The notes under the pieces: generated by a model
Database searches by the model: none
What the model saw: only the letters and a program-made list of their open reading frames with translations
Told to the model about the DNA's origin: nothing
Shown here: positions 8,843-16,686 of the stretch, piece after piece
How the letters are laid out: every line of letters begins with the position of its first letter
How positions within the stretch are numbered: position 1 is the stretch's first letter
Position numbers and translations under genes: made by a program
Assembly: GCA_964583335.1 (NCBI GenBank)
Contig: CAZOVG010000004.1
Location: 62,001-126,000 of the forward strand
Direction: 5' to 3'
Length of the DNA stretch: 64,000 nucleotides
Source of the DNA: JAGNKE01 sp964583335
GTDB lineage: Bacteria > Pseudomonadota > Alphaproteobacteria > Micavibrionales > Micavibrionaceae

Positions 8843-10060
8843 CTAACGGGGTTTGTTGGCTGTCAGGGTCGCGGACGGATCGGCGGTTGCCGCAAATTCG
8901 GTTTCGAGTGCGGGCTCGGCCTCACGCGCCAGAGCGATCCGCTGTTCGGCCAATCCGGGGTCGGCGTTCGCCGCGAAGAATTGCGGGGCCGTCACGCCGC
9001 CGATGCTGAGCGTCGCCTGATCGCCGTCATTCAGGGTCACGACGGGGGCGCCGCCGCGAATGTCCTGCACGTTTACCTTCGCGGGGGAGGCGGCCAGTTC
9101 GGCTTCCCGTGCGAGGCGGACATCGGTGATCTGGCGTTGGACTGCGCCGGAATAAGCCTCGACGAATTCGCGCACGTGAGGGTTGTCGGAGACGTTATCG
9201 AAGGCCCCCTCGGCGAGAAGGCGCTGGACGTGGCCGTTGAAGGTTTCGGTGTCGCCGTTCATCATGCCGATGGCTTGGAAAGTATCTATACCCTGATCCT
9301 CGGCTACAACATGCAGCATGGCTCCGGTGAAGGTTCGCGCCGCTACGAAATGCTCGACGGTCGCGCGCTGGGTCGGTTCATCGCCGAGAATCGCAGTCGC
9401 GGCATGAAGCGGGTCAGCGGCGGCGTTCAGGGCGCGGTAATCCATGACGGCTTGCGCGATATCGGGTTGCCCTTTGCGCATCAGCCAGTCGATCCCTTCA
9501 CGGTCGGCCACGAGTTCGGCGTTCATGCCGTTCGCCTCGTTTTCGCCGGGGTTGGCGAAGTTGTTCGCAGGGCCGTGGGCGTGGTCGTCGAAGTCGACGT
9601 GGTTGCCCTCGTGGATTCCCCAGAAGCCGTTCCAATACACTTCACCCAGCGGCGAGCTTTCGATCACGGTGGCTCCCACGCCTTCGGGTTCAATATTGCT
9701 TCCCTGAAGGTTTATGAAGGCGTAACGGAATGGCTCGCCATTGGGGTCGTCGGGGGAAGGCGGAATTTCCTGCTGCATCGAGAAGTGGCGGCCGTCGATG
9801 GACAAGCCGGCGATCCTTTGGATCCCCTCGTCGGGATAGCGTTGACTGATGCCCGGGATCTGTGCGTCCATCATTTCGCGCACACGGGCCATGTCTTCGG
9901 GCGATACGGTTTTGTTATTCGCCATGAAATATTCACGGTCGAGGACATTGGGATCGAGGAATATAACCGGGTGATCCGCGGTGGCGCGCACCATGGTCAT
10001 GTAGACCTGATTGGCCGGGCTGACGGTATAATCTTGCTGCTGTTCGTCCTGCTCACTCAT
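8843..10060 (-). CDS. Uncharacterised HEGxH protein B, tandem paralogue
   Basis: A 405-residue protein, first gene of a two-gene operon with the HEGxH protein at 7608-8822. HEGNH is at residues 150-154, preceded by VYWNGFWGI, and AELVADREG is near 181-189. The two proteins align over most of their length but have diverged clearly, so this is an old duplication. The C-terminal half holds VVTLNDGDQATLSIGGV, shared with the neighbour. I prefer the ATG at 10060; a GTG two codons upstream (10066) is also open. GGGG lies about eight bases before the ATG. There is no export signal. A third protein with HEGGH occurs at 33402. Function unknown; a zinc-dependent hydrolase is the simplest reading of the motif. 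Confidence 0.8.
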   Translation of the reverse strand: MSEQDEQQQDYTVSPANQVYMTMVRATADHPVIFLDPNVLDREYFMANNKTVSPEDMARVREMMDAQIPGISQRYPDEGIQRIAGLSIDGRHFSMQQEIPPSPDDPNGEPFRYAFINLQGSNIEPEGVGATVIESSPLGEVYWNGFWGIHEGNHVDFDDHAHGPANNFANPGENEANGMNAELVADREGIDWLMRKGQPDIAQAVMDYRALNAAADPLHAATAILGDEPTQRATVEHFVAARTFTGAMLHVVAEDQGIDTFQAIGMMNGDTETFNGHVQRLLAEGAFDNVSDNPHVREFVEAYSGAVQRQITDVRLAREAELAASPAKVNVQDIRGGAPVVTLNDGDQATLSIGGVTAPQFFAANADPGLAEQRIALAREAEPALETEFAATADPSATLTANKPR

Positions 10061-10275
10061 GAGCACACCCCAAATTTTTTAAGTATTATTATAATATTAT
10101 GAGAATTGTACCCTTTTTACCCTTCTGGAGGCAAAAATAAAAGATTGCGTAATATATTAATGTTAAAGCAATGGGTTGGGTGCTTTAGCAAGGTTGCTCA
10201 TTCTGTAACGGTTGTGATAGAGCCAATAGAAATATAATGCTTAACTTTATACCTTAAAAGCCCGGGGAGTTATGT

Positions 10276-12075
10276 ATGACGGACAATATCTCGGAAAGCC
10301 CGATCAATGAATCGCGCGGCCTTTGGCGGGAGTATAGCCGGAATCTTAAAGCTAACCCTAAACTTCAGCATGATTTGCGAGTCGGGGTTGCCGGTAGTTT
10401 TACGGTCGACAATCTGATTCCGCATATCGGCGGCTGCCTTTTAAGAAAGGGATTTGCGGCGCCGGACATCGTAGCGGGTCCATATAATCAGATTCATCAA
10501 TTGTGCCTTGATCATCGGTCGGTTCTTGAGCGCGATTACGATTTTGATGCGCTTGTTTTGTTATGGAGGCTGGAGGATCTTTTTCCGGAGCTTCTGGATT
10601 CCGCATTGGCTCAGGACGAAAAAAGTTTTGAAAGACTGGCGCAGGACATACGTGAGTTCGCCCAGGCGATTGCGGGTTTGCGGGGGCGATTTGCAGGAAC
10701 GCTTGTCGTTTCTACGCCGCCATACCCGGCGCTCGGGTCATTCGATGTGCGCGATTTGGGGCAGTATGAACGCGGGCGGGCAGTTTATCAGCATCTTGTC
10801 GAAATTTGGAATAAGGCTCTTGAGCCCCTAGAGGGCGTAAGGACTTTCGATCTGGCGGGGCTTCTTATGTCGGCGGGCTTTGAAACCGCGCATGACGCCC
10901 GGAAGTGGTATCTGTATCGGCAGCCTTACACCGAGACTTTTAGTTTTTGCATCGGACAGACGATCGCAAGGATTGTTGCGGCCGGAAAAATTAGCGCCAA
11001 GAAGTGTTTGGTTCTTGATGCCGACAACACGATGTGGGGCGGGATCATCGGGGAGGACGGTCTTGGAGGGATCGAGATCGGAAACGATTTTCCCGGGCTG
11101 GCTTTTCGTGATTTTCAGAAGTATGCCCTGCATTTGCAGAAGCAGGGTGTCATGCTGGCTATAGCCAGTAAGAATAATGAAGAGGACGTGCTTGAGGTTC
11201 TGGACCAACATGATGCAATGATTCTGCGGCGTGAGCACTTTTCCGCAATGGAGATCAACTGGTCTTCGAAAGTCGAAGGTATCAGAAATATTGCCCAGAA
11301 ACTTAATATCGGTACTGACTCTCTGGTTTTTGTCGATGATAACAAAAAAGAGATCGGCGAAATAAAGGAACGTTTGCCCGAAGTCACTTGTTTTCTTGTT
11401 CCCGAAGAATTAGCGGAATTACCCAGTTTGCTCCGAAATAGCGGCTTGTTCGATATCGGGGAGGTCACGAAGGAAGACCGTGAGCGCACCAAGATGATGG
11501 CGCAGGAGGCCATTCGTAATCAGGCTGCGCATGAGGTCAGCGAGGAAGAGTTCAGAGCCGCGCTTGGCCTTAAGGTGAAGGTTTTCGAAGTGCAGGCGCA
11601 GCATCTTGCTCGTACCACGCAACTTATAAACAAGACCAACCAGTTTAATCTCACGACGATCCGGCGGACTCAAGAAGAAGTCAAGGCGCTGTGCGCAGAT
11701 CGGGACTCCGTTGTATTGGCAACTGAAATTGAAGATCGATACGGTGAGTATGGCCTGGTCGGCGTGGCTATTTTAAGGCGTGGGGATGAAGATGGTGTTT
11801 GGGATATTGATACACTTTTGATGAGTTGCCGTGTTCTGGGGCGTGGGGCTGATACCGCGTTTTTGGCTCAAATTCTTGAGGCTGCCGCGAAGTGTGGGGC
11901 CGAGCGTGTGCGAGGACGTTATCACCCGACGCAAAAAAATCGGATGGTCGAAGATTTTTACCCGCGGCACGGTTTTTCTCCGAGCCATGAGGAGGGGTGC
12001 TGGCAGATCCACGTTAGTGCGCACACGTTCGGCGTGCCCGATTATATCAAAACTGAGCTTAAACTCTCGATATGA
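10276..12075 (+). CDS. FkbH-like HAD-family protein (glyceryl-ACP forming type)
   Basis: A 599-residue FkbH homologue. It has an N-terminal SGNH-like region (VGVAGSFTVDNL), a central HAD domain with DxDxT as LDADNTMWGG, and a C-terminal GNAT-like domain with TNQFNLTT and MSCRVLGRG, whose Cys is the conserved acyl-carrying residue of the family. Known for FkbH/OzmB: they take 1,3-bisphosphoglycerate, dephosphorylate it and load a glyceryl unit onto an acyl carrier protein. A strong GGGGAG precedes the start by six bases. It converges on the methyltransferase gene, whose stop is nine bases away, and a carrier protein and an MBOAT gene are encoded nearby on the other strand. This suggests the glyceryl unit is used for envelope modification rather than polyketide synthesis, since no polyketide synthase is present. 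Confidence 0.88.
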   Translation: MTDNISESPINESRGLWREYSRNLKANPKLQHDLRVGVAGSFTVDNLIPHIGGCLLRKGFAAPDIVAGPYNQIHQLCLDHRSVLERDYDFDALVLLWRLEDLFPELLDSALAQDEKSFERLAQDIREFAQAIAGLRGRFAGTLVVSTPPYPALGSFDVRDLGQYERGRAVYQHLVEIWNKALEPLEGVRTFDLAGLLMSAGFETAHDARKWYLYRQPYTETFSFCIGQTIARIVAAGKISAKKCLVLDADNTMWGGIIGEDGLGGIEIGNDFPGLAFRDFQKYALHLQKQGVMLAIASKNNEEDVLEVLDQHDAMILRREHFSAMEINWSSKVEGIRNIAQKLNIGTDSLVFVDDNKKEIGEIKERLPEVTCFLVPEELAELPSLLRNSGLFDIGEVTKEDRERTKMMAQEAIRNQAAHEVSEEEFRAALGLKVKVFEVQAQHLARTTQLINKTNQFNLTTIRRTQEEVKALCADRDSVVLATEIEDRYGEYGLVGVAILRRGDEDGVWDIDTLLMSCRVLGRGADTAFLAQILEAAAKCGAERVRGRYHPTQKNRMVEDFYPRHGFSPSHEEGCWQIHVSAHTFGVPDYIKTELKLSI

Positions 12076-12084
12076 GTTGTAATC

Positions 12085-13029
12085 TCAGCTTTTCTTCTGG
12101 AGCACATAAGCTACGCTGATCGGCAGCTCCTTTTCAAGACATTCCTCGACAGTCTTGCCTTCGTATGGAAGGTAGAGCGGTTTTACTACTTTTAGTCCGC
12201 ATTCGTCCATCATATCCTCGACTTCCTTGATCGTTCGGAAAAGGTAAATGTGGTCGATCACAGCAGCATTGCAACATGTCGTAACGTAAATATAGGCGTC
12301 AGGCTTGGCGATGTCCGCAATCCGGCGCAGGAACAACTCGGGTTCTTCTACGTGTTCAAGAACCTCGCCGGTTATAACCGCGTCATAGGAATTGGATTTT
12401 AACTGGTCGGCATCAAGAAAATCCTTAAGTTCTAAGGTGTAATTAGCCTTTTGTTTCGGTTGGAAATATTCCACTATTTTTTTCGTTATTCCGATACTGG
12501 TTTCGCTGATGTCTATCCCGTTAAATTTGTCGAATGCGGTTCTTTCCATGGCGCTCATGAAATAAAGACCGTGACCCGGACCGACCTCAAGATATTGTCC
12601 TTTTTTGTCTTTTGGCACCGTCTGCTTGAAGAAGCGCAGCATTTCAAGGTGGTTTGGCCACATAAAGCAGGAAATAGCAATTCCGTACATGTATTTAGTC
12701 ATGTAGTCCGGAGAGTGATATACGCTTCCGGCAACTTCATCCAAAGTCGAGTAACGATATTTTTTGTGTTTCTGAAAATATATTTGCTCTTTAAGTACGT
12801 CCATAACCATCATTAAGTAGCAGTCTGCTAGGTATTCAACAGATTGTCCCTGTTCCTGCGAGAAGGTTAGGTAAGTTTGCAGATTGTTAAGTTCTTCCGC
12901 GGTCATGTTTTCAAGAGAAACAGTCACAATCTTCTGGTGCAGCGGGTTTTTATCCAGAATATCGTCAACTATTTTTTCGACGAGGGGCGGGAGGGTTTTT
13001 GTAGTTACTTTTTTAGCTGTTACAGACAT
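12085..13029 (-). CDS. Class I SAM-dependent methyltransferase
   Basis: A 314-residue protein with a helical N-terminal domain (about residues 1-125) and a Rossmann-type methyltransferase domain. Motif I is YLEVGPGHGLYF, followed by FNGIDISETS and the post-motif AVITGEVLEHVEEPE. I start it at the ATG at 13029 because AGGGA lies seven bases upstream; the frame is open to 13125 but that extension overlaps the 57-residue gene and has no better ribosome-binding site. It is the last gene of the minus-strand ACP/MBOAT/SGNH operon. In methoxymalonyl-ACP pathways an O-methyltransferase works beside FkbH, so O-methylation of a glyceryl or sugar unit is possible, but the substrate is not shown by the sequence. 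Confidence 0.85.
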   Translation of the reverse strand: MSVTAKKVTTKTLPPLVEKIVDDILDKNPLHQKIVTVSLENMTAEELNNLQTYLTFSQEQGQSVEYLADCYLMMVMDVLKEQIYFQKHKKYRYSTLDEVAGSVYHSPDYMTKYMYGIAISCFMWPNHLEMLRFFKQTVPKDKKGQYLEVGPGHGLYFMSAMERTAFDKFNGIDISETSIGITKKIVEYFQPKQKANYTLELKDFLDADQLKSNSYDAVITGEVLEHVEEPELFLRRIADIAKPDAYIYVTTCCNAAVIDHIYLFRTIKEVEDMMDECGLKVVKPLYLPYEGKTVEECLEKELPISVAYVLQKKS

Positions 13030-13030
13030 A

Positions 13031-13204
13031 TCAAAATCCCTGATAAATGAACTCAACATCAAAGCCAGAGCCAAAGTACGCCATTCCGGCCAGGAACGCA
13101 AAGATAAACCCCAGAATACATTCAATAAATAGGTTTTTTATCAGATTCCTGTTCTGTTCAGGACCCTGAAGGTTTATCGGATTTTGACTGCTTATTTGGC
13201 TCAT
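13031..13204 (-). CDS. Small single-pass membrane protein (57 residues) in the MBOAT operon
   Basis: This short ORF begins MSQISSQNPINLQGP. Its ATG overlaps the stop of the upstream SGNH-like gene in an ATGA arrangement, and its TGA is one base before the ATG of the methyltransferase, so it sits exactly in the operon. The first 20 residues are polar; residues about 25-44 form one hydrophobic helix (FIECILGFIFAFLAGMAYF), followed by a short tail. Tight coupling on both sides makes it very likely translated. Gram-positive dlt operons also carry a tiny membrane protein, DltX, that docks on the MBOAT protein; a similar role here is inference from position, size and context only. Confidence 0.7.
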   Translation of the reverse strand: MSQISSQNPINLQGPEQNRNLIKNLFIECILGFIFAFLAGMAYFGSGFDVEFIYQGF

Positions 13205-14463
13205 GGGGCATATTCCTTTTCTTGGTCGGTAGCCCGTGTTTGGGTTAGCTTTTGGATTTGACTGGCCAGAAAGGCCGAGAGCTTGCCGCTGTCGTTTAAA
13301 TGAACATCGTCGTCTTTTGCAAATACCGTATTTTTTAGAACTTCCGGCTCCATGTTGACTACAAGCATCATTTTTTCACTATCATATAGCCTCTTAAGCT
13401 TTTCCAATTCAGCTTTTATAGCTAGGTATGATGTCCATGCCGCTTCGTCATCGCGCAGATTTTCGGACACCGGGGCGAGATAAATTAGCGCCATTTTGCC
13501 GCTCGCCTTTATTTGCTCGAGCGTACGTATCAGTATGGCGTGGTTGAACGATGTTTCATTAAGTTCTGTGAGACGTATAAGCTGGCGGTACCATTTTGAA
13601 TTTACAGCTTCGTTTTTGTCATTCACAAGCTTGGACATGTCGCCTTTCAGATAACGCTGGGTGACCCAAAAAATCATGGCGTTTTCTTTGAGGTTTTGGG
13701 CGGACTCTGGACGAGGCGATTTGTTGTCTTTTCCCTTTAGAGCCGGAAATACCGCTGACCACAGCATGTTTTTTGTATCGTGAATATCCTCTGCGAATGC
13801 GGGGGCGCGCGAAAAAATGTCAAAATGGCGACCCAAAAGCGCCCAGAAGTGGTCGGACGGGGAAGGAAGCAGAGGAAGCCAAGACCATGTAGAACGGTCC
13901 GCCATCCATGTCTGGCTGGCCCGTGCGAAGTGTGAATCGCCCTTAAAAATCGCGTGGTTGTTAAACACAAAAAATGGATTTAGCGTCAGAACGATTAGGT
14001 CTGCATCTCGAGCGAGCGCGAGCTGTGTCAGGGTGTATGACTCAAGGCTTCTTAACGACAGGCGGATGTAGAGATCTATGTGGGGGTTATGGACGCCCAA
14101 GGTTTTCAACGTATTTAGCGTCTCGACGGGAAGGAGCGCGTTCTGGCCCATTGTTGCAAAATCAAGAAATTTTGCGCCCGGCTTGTAAATTACCGAGGAG
14201 GAGTCTGATATCCATGCGATTTTCAGGTCTGCTTTTACCTGCTGTGCTTCATCATTTATGAAGGCGGGGTCTGAAGGCAGCGTGATCAGCGGCGTAATCG
14301 CGAGGCCTTTGGCGTTTTCTGCGAACGGCATGTCGCGCTCTTTTTGCGGAAGATATAAGCCGGCGATCACCAGAAAAAGCAAGGCCCACAGCGCAATACG
14401 AAAAATTCCCGCCGGGGTCGCCTTGTATCCAGTCATATGAAGTGCTGAGTCTATGCTTTTCAT
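13201..14463 (-). CDS. Membrane-anchored SGNH-hydrolase-like protein (DltD/AlgJ-like role)
   Basis: A 420-residue protein with one N-terminal transmembrane helix (about residues 19-38) and a large domain predicted to face the periplasm. The SGNH block I is degenerate: IAWISDSSSV around residues 82-91, with Ser in an SDS context instead of GDS. The C-terminal block DDVHLNDSGK provides the Asp and His expected of block V. I choose the ATG at 14463, directly after the MBOAT stop, because GGTGG precedes it; a start ten codons earlier would overlap the MBOAT gene. SGNH-like partners (DltD, AlgJ/AlgX) accompany MBOAT proteins in polymer acylation systems, and this gene directly follows one. I infer it passes the acyl group to the final envelope acceptor. 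Confidence 0.75.
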   Translation of the reverse strand: MKSIDSALHMTGYKATPAGIFRIALWALLFLVIAGLYLPQKERDMPFAENAKGLAITPLITLPSDPAFINDEAQQVKADLKIAWISDSSSVIYKPGAKFLDFATMGQNALLPVETLNTLKTLGVHNPHIDLYIRLSLRSLESYTLTQLALARDADLIVLTLNPFFVFNNHAIFKGDSHFARASQTWMADRSTWSWLPLLPSPSDHFWALLGRHFDIFSRAPAFAEDIHDTKNMLWSAVFPALKGKDNKSPRPESAQNLKENAMIFWVTQRYLKGDMSKLVNDKNEAVNSKWYRQLIRLTELNETSFNHAILIRTLEQIKASGKMALIYLAPVSENLRDDEAAWTSYLAIKAELEKLKRLYDSEKMMLVVNMEPEVLKNTVFAKDDDVHLNDSGKLSAFLASQIQKLTQTRATDQEKEYAP

Positions 14464-14464
14464 T

Positions 14465-15739
14465 TCATCCACCCAGTCCGAACATCGCCGCATAGAAACC
14501 TATTGCCGTGCCCAAAGGCAGTACGATCATAGGAAAGCTAAGCATTACAAACAGATAAGTGGTAACAACACATACCCCTTGCGTTATGGGGCTTTCAAAT
14601 TTGATGTTGTTTTTCTCTTTCCATCTCGTAAATCTGCGATGTGCAATTAAGCCAGCGGTGTGATACAGGCCAAAAGCGACCATTGATGCGCTTAGAGCGT
14701 GCCAGAGGGCGATGGTCATCATGGTGCCAGCCAACGCGAGGATATGGCGGTTTTCCCGGTAGCCGCCTAAGGGCACGAAAACGTTGCGGCGAGCAAAACG
14801 ATATAGGCTCATGTGCCAGCCAGACCAGAATTCAATAATATTCCGGGCAAAAAACGGGTTGTTGAAGTTTTCCTTAAGGCGAAATCCGAATATTCGGGCC
14901 ATGCCTATTGCGATATCGGAGTAACCTGAAAAATTAATGTAAAAAAACCATGTATACGCAAAGAGGTAAATCCATATGGTTGCGATGTCTTGCTGCGCGA
15001 ACGACTCAAGTATCTGTGATGCCGGTTGCAGGAAGTTCGCGAGACAAAGAATTTTGAACAAGCCCCATACCGCTCTTAGCATGCCTGCTAGAATGTCATC
15101 AGGTGAGGGGGTGGGTAATTTGCCTTCGGCGTTTTCCTGTACTTCCTCATATTCGATAATTGGGCCAACGACCAATACAGGAGGGAAAAAGCCATAGTAA
15201 AGAAGGCGGTCTAAGCTCAGGGCCTTGATCTTTCCTATATAGGTTTTTACGAGGAGGTCTATGCCTCTGAAGGTCGCGAAAGAGAGTCCCACAGGCGTTA
15301 CGATATCTCGCGCCAAGTCGATTTCCCAAAGGGGTCGGTTCAAGAATTCCAATAGAGAGTTACTGCTCAAATTTATAAGCCGCACAAAGTCCCATTCATA
15401 CATTTTCCATGAAAGCATGGGGCTCAGTGCGATCACGATTGAGCCCGCGAACAGCAGATTTGCCAAGGCTGCCATTGATTTATTGTCAGGTCGTGCGGCT
15501 ACTCGCGCTTCCATTGCGGCAACGAGGCGCTGTAGTACGAAAACCGCGAGCCAGAATATGATCGATAGAAGCGCAAGCCGCGGTGCGATGAAATACAAAA
15601 GGTAGACACCAGAAAAAATAAAGAGCATGCGCCTTAGACTTGATAAGGAGCAGAAAAGGTAAGCTGGGAGCAGAATGACCGAAAGGGCAATCAGGTCGAA
15701 GAAGTATTGGCTGCTGTCATAGTTAAGGTCAAATTTCAA
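14465..15739 (-). CDS. MBOAT-family membrane O-acyltransferase (AlgI/DltB type)
   Basis: A 424-residue polytopic membrane protein with many hydrophobic helices. The family signature is clear: EFWSGWHMSLYRFARRNVF, then FVPLGGYR, and the catalytic His in ALWHALSAS. This is the DltB/AlgI branch, which moves an acyl group from a cytoplasmic donor across the membrane to a periplasmic polymer. The start appears to be a TTG at 15739, with AGGAG ten bases upstream; I see no better ATG. The gene follows a lone acyl carrier protein gene by 69 bases and overlaps or abuts the SGNH-like gene downstream, giving the order carrier, MBOAT, SGNH, as in dltC/dltB/dltD functions. The donor is therefore probably an acyl-ACP rather than acetyl-CoA. 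Confidence 0.9.
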   Translation of the reverse strand: MKFDLNYDSSQYFFDLIALSVILLPAYLFCSLSSLRRMLFIFSGVYLLYFIAPRLALLSIIFWLAVFVLQRLVAAMEARVAARPDNKSMAALANLLFAGSIVIALSPMLSWKMYEWDFVRLINLSSNSLLEFLNRPLWEIDLARDIVTPVGLSFATFRGIDLLVKTYIGKIKALSLDRLLYYGFFPPVLVVGPIIEYEEVQENAEGKLPTPSPDDILAGMLRAVWGLFKILCLANFLQPASQILESFAQQDIATIWIYLFAYTWFFYINFSGYSDIAIGMARIFGFRLKENFNNPFFARNIIEFWSGWHMSLYRFARRNVFVPLGGYRENRHILALAGTMMTIALWHALSASMVAFGLYHTAGLIAHRRFTRWKEKNNIKFESPITQGVCVVTTYLFVMLSFPMIVLPLGTAIGFYAAMFGLGG

Positions 15740-15808
15740 AGCTATGCCGCTCCTAATCCCCGATAAAATTCTATTGCTTTTGGGGCGTGGCGTGCATGTG
15801 CGGCACTT

Positions 15809-16042
15809 TTAGAGTGTCACGCCTTTGGCGCGCAGAGTTTCCCGAGCGAGGCCAATACTTGTCATTTTCATAATTTCTTTAGTGCTGAGTTGTACTGAAA
15901 ACTTTTCTTCCAAGGCTGCAACCAGCCCCATCGCTGCCAAACTGTCCCATTGGGGGGTGTTATCGGGCGACGTTTGGTCGTTCAGCTTACTCACATCAAC
16001 TTCAAGAACTTCGGCGAATAAATTCAGTAAATTATCACTCAT
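15809..16042 (-). CDS. Stand-alone acyl carrier protein
   Basis: A 77-residue carrier with the phosphopantetheine attachment Ser in QWDSLAAMGL. It has the expected four-helix pattern (LLNLFAEVL; VAALEEKFSVQL; TKEIMKMTS). The ATG at 16042 gives the usual carrier length; the longer frame to 16123 would add a cysteine-containing tail unlike any carrier. AAGGA lies about 13 bases upstream, somewhat far. It is first in the minus-strand operon leading to MBOAT, and the only carrier protein seen in the window. I infer that it is loaded by the FkbH protein at 10276 and unloaded by the MBOAT protein. It is not fatty acid AcpP: it lacks the AcpP DSLDTVEL context and the fab neighbours. Confidence 0.88.
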   Translation of the reverse strand: MSDNLLNLFAEVLEVDVSKLNDQTSPDNTPQWDSLAAMGLVAALEEKFSVQLSTKEIMKMTSIGLARETLRAKGVTL

Positions 16043-16159
16043 GACGGTGCGCACTTTCCTTTTGTTACGGCACACGAGCATGCCAGACATGCAGTGTAGC
16101 TGTATGTGGCAATATACCCGCACCTTAGAGAAGAGTTAAGCATAAATTGACGGGTTTGC

Positions 16160-16456
16160 TTAGTTCTTAAAATTCTTTTGAAGCTGCTGCATTTGCTTGA
16201 TCTTGTCGGCCAGCATGTTCCGCAGGGCCTCGCGGAGGAACGGCTCAAGCTCCCGGTCCTGTTCGCCGCTGTGGGAGATGATCTGGTCGTAGATTTTCTT
16301 CGTGTCCTCGCCCACGTTAATAATTATCGTGTGGTTGCTCAGCCGGTCGTCGATCAGATCGCGTATGTAACCGCTTATATTTACGCCCATTTTATGCAAA
16401 TCGTCGTGCTGATCGCGGCGCATCATGATGCTTACGCGCATAAGGTTTTTGTTCAT
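16160..16456 (-). CDS. Small ribbon-helix-helix-like protein, probable transcription regulator
   Basis: A 98-residue protein. The first 40 residues (MRVSIMMRRDQHDDLHKMG, then NISGYIRDLIDDRL) follow the ribbon-helix-helix pattern: a short basic strand, then two helices with a turn at Gly-Val-Asn. The second half is charged and helical (EQDRELEPFLREALRNML), perhaps for oligomerisation. A very good GGAGG lies eight bases before the ATG. It is transcribed away from the coiled-coil/AAA+ operon across a 230-base A+T-rich gap holding two perfect palindromes, so it may control that operon and itself. Regulation is inference; DNA binding is suggested only by the fold pattern. Confidence 0.65.
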   Translation of the reverse strand: MNKNLMRVSIMMRRDQHDDLHKMGVNISGYIRDLIDDRLSNHTIIINVGEDTKKIYDQIISHSGEQDRELEPFLREALRNMLADKIKQMQQLQKNFKN

Positions 16457-16525
16457 CGCTTGTGCCTCCGGCTCGGGTTCTCTCTCCCCTATAAAAGCAT
16501 AAAAGGGTATACAAAGAAATAATTG

Positions 16526-16555
16526 TTGCGCAATTTATATTATCAATATATATTG
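16526..16555. promoter_or_regulatory. Candidate operator region with two perfect palindromes
   Basis: The divergent gap between the ribbon-helix-helix gene and the coiled-coil gene contains TTGCGCAA at 16526-16533 and CAATATATATTG at 16544-16555, both exact palindromes, in a strongly A+T-rich tract. Such paired short palindromes are typical binding sites of small dimeric regulators. That they bind the neighbouring protein is inference. Confidence 0.4.
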
Positions 16556-16686
16556 TTATATATAGTTATGCATACAAGGGAAAGTTGGGCCTGATGCCCG
16601 GATATTTGCTTTTGGTTTGATTTCAGACCTTTGGTCGTGGAATAAACAAGAAGAGATTTTTCGGACAGGCAAGCAGTTAAAGGGAG

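Noticed and set aside
8828..10102. A 424-codon plus-strand frame opposite the HEGxH protein B
   Set aside because: The minus-strand gene has a paralogue, conserved motifs and a ribosome-binding site; the plus-strand frame has none of these.
15809..16123. Longer form of the acyl carrier protein starting at 16123
   Set aside because: The 27 extra residues are Cys-containing and unlike any carrier; the 16042 ATG gives the normal length.
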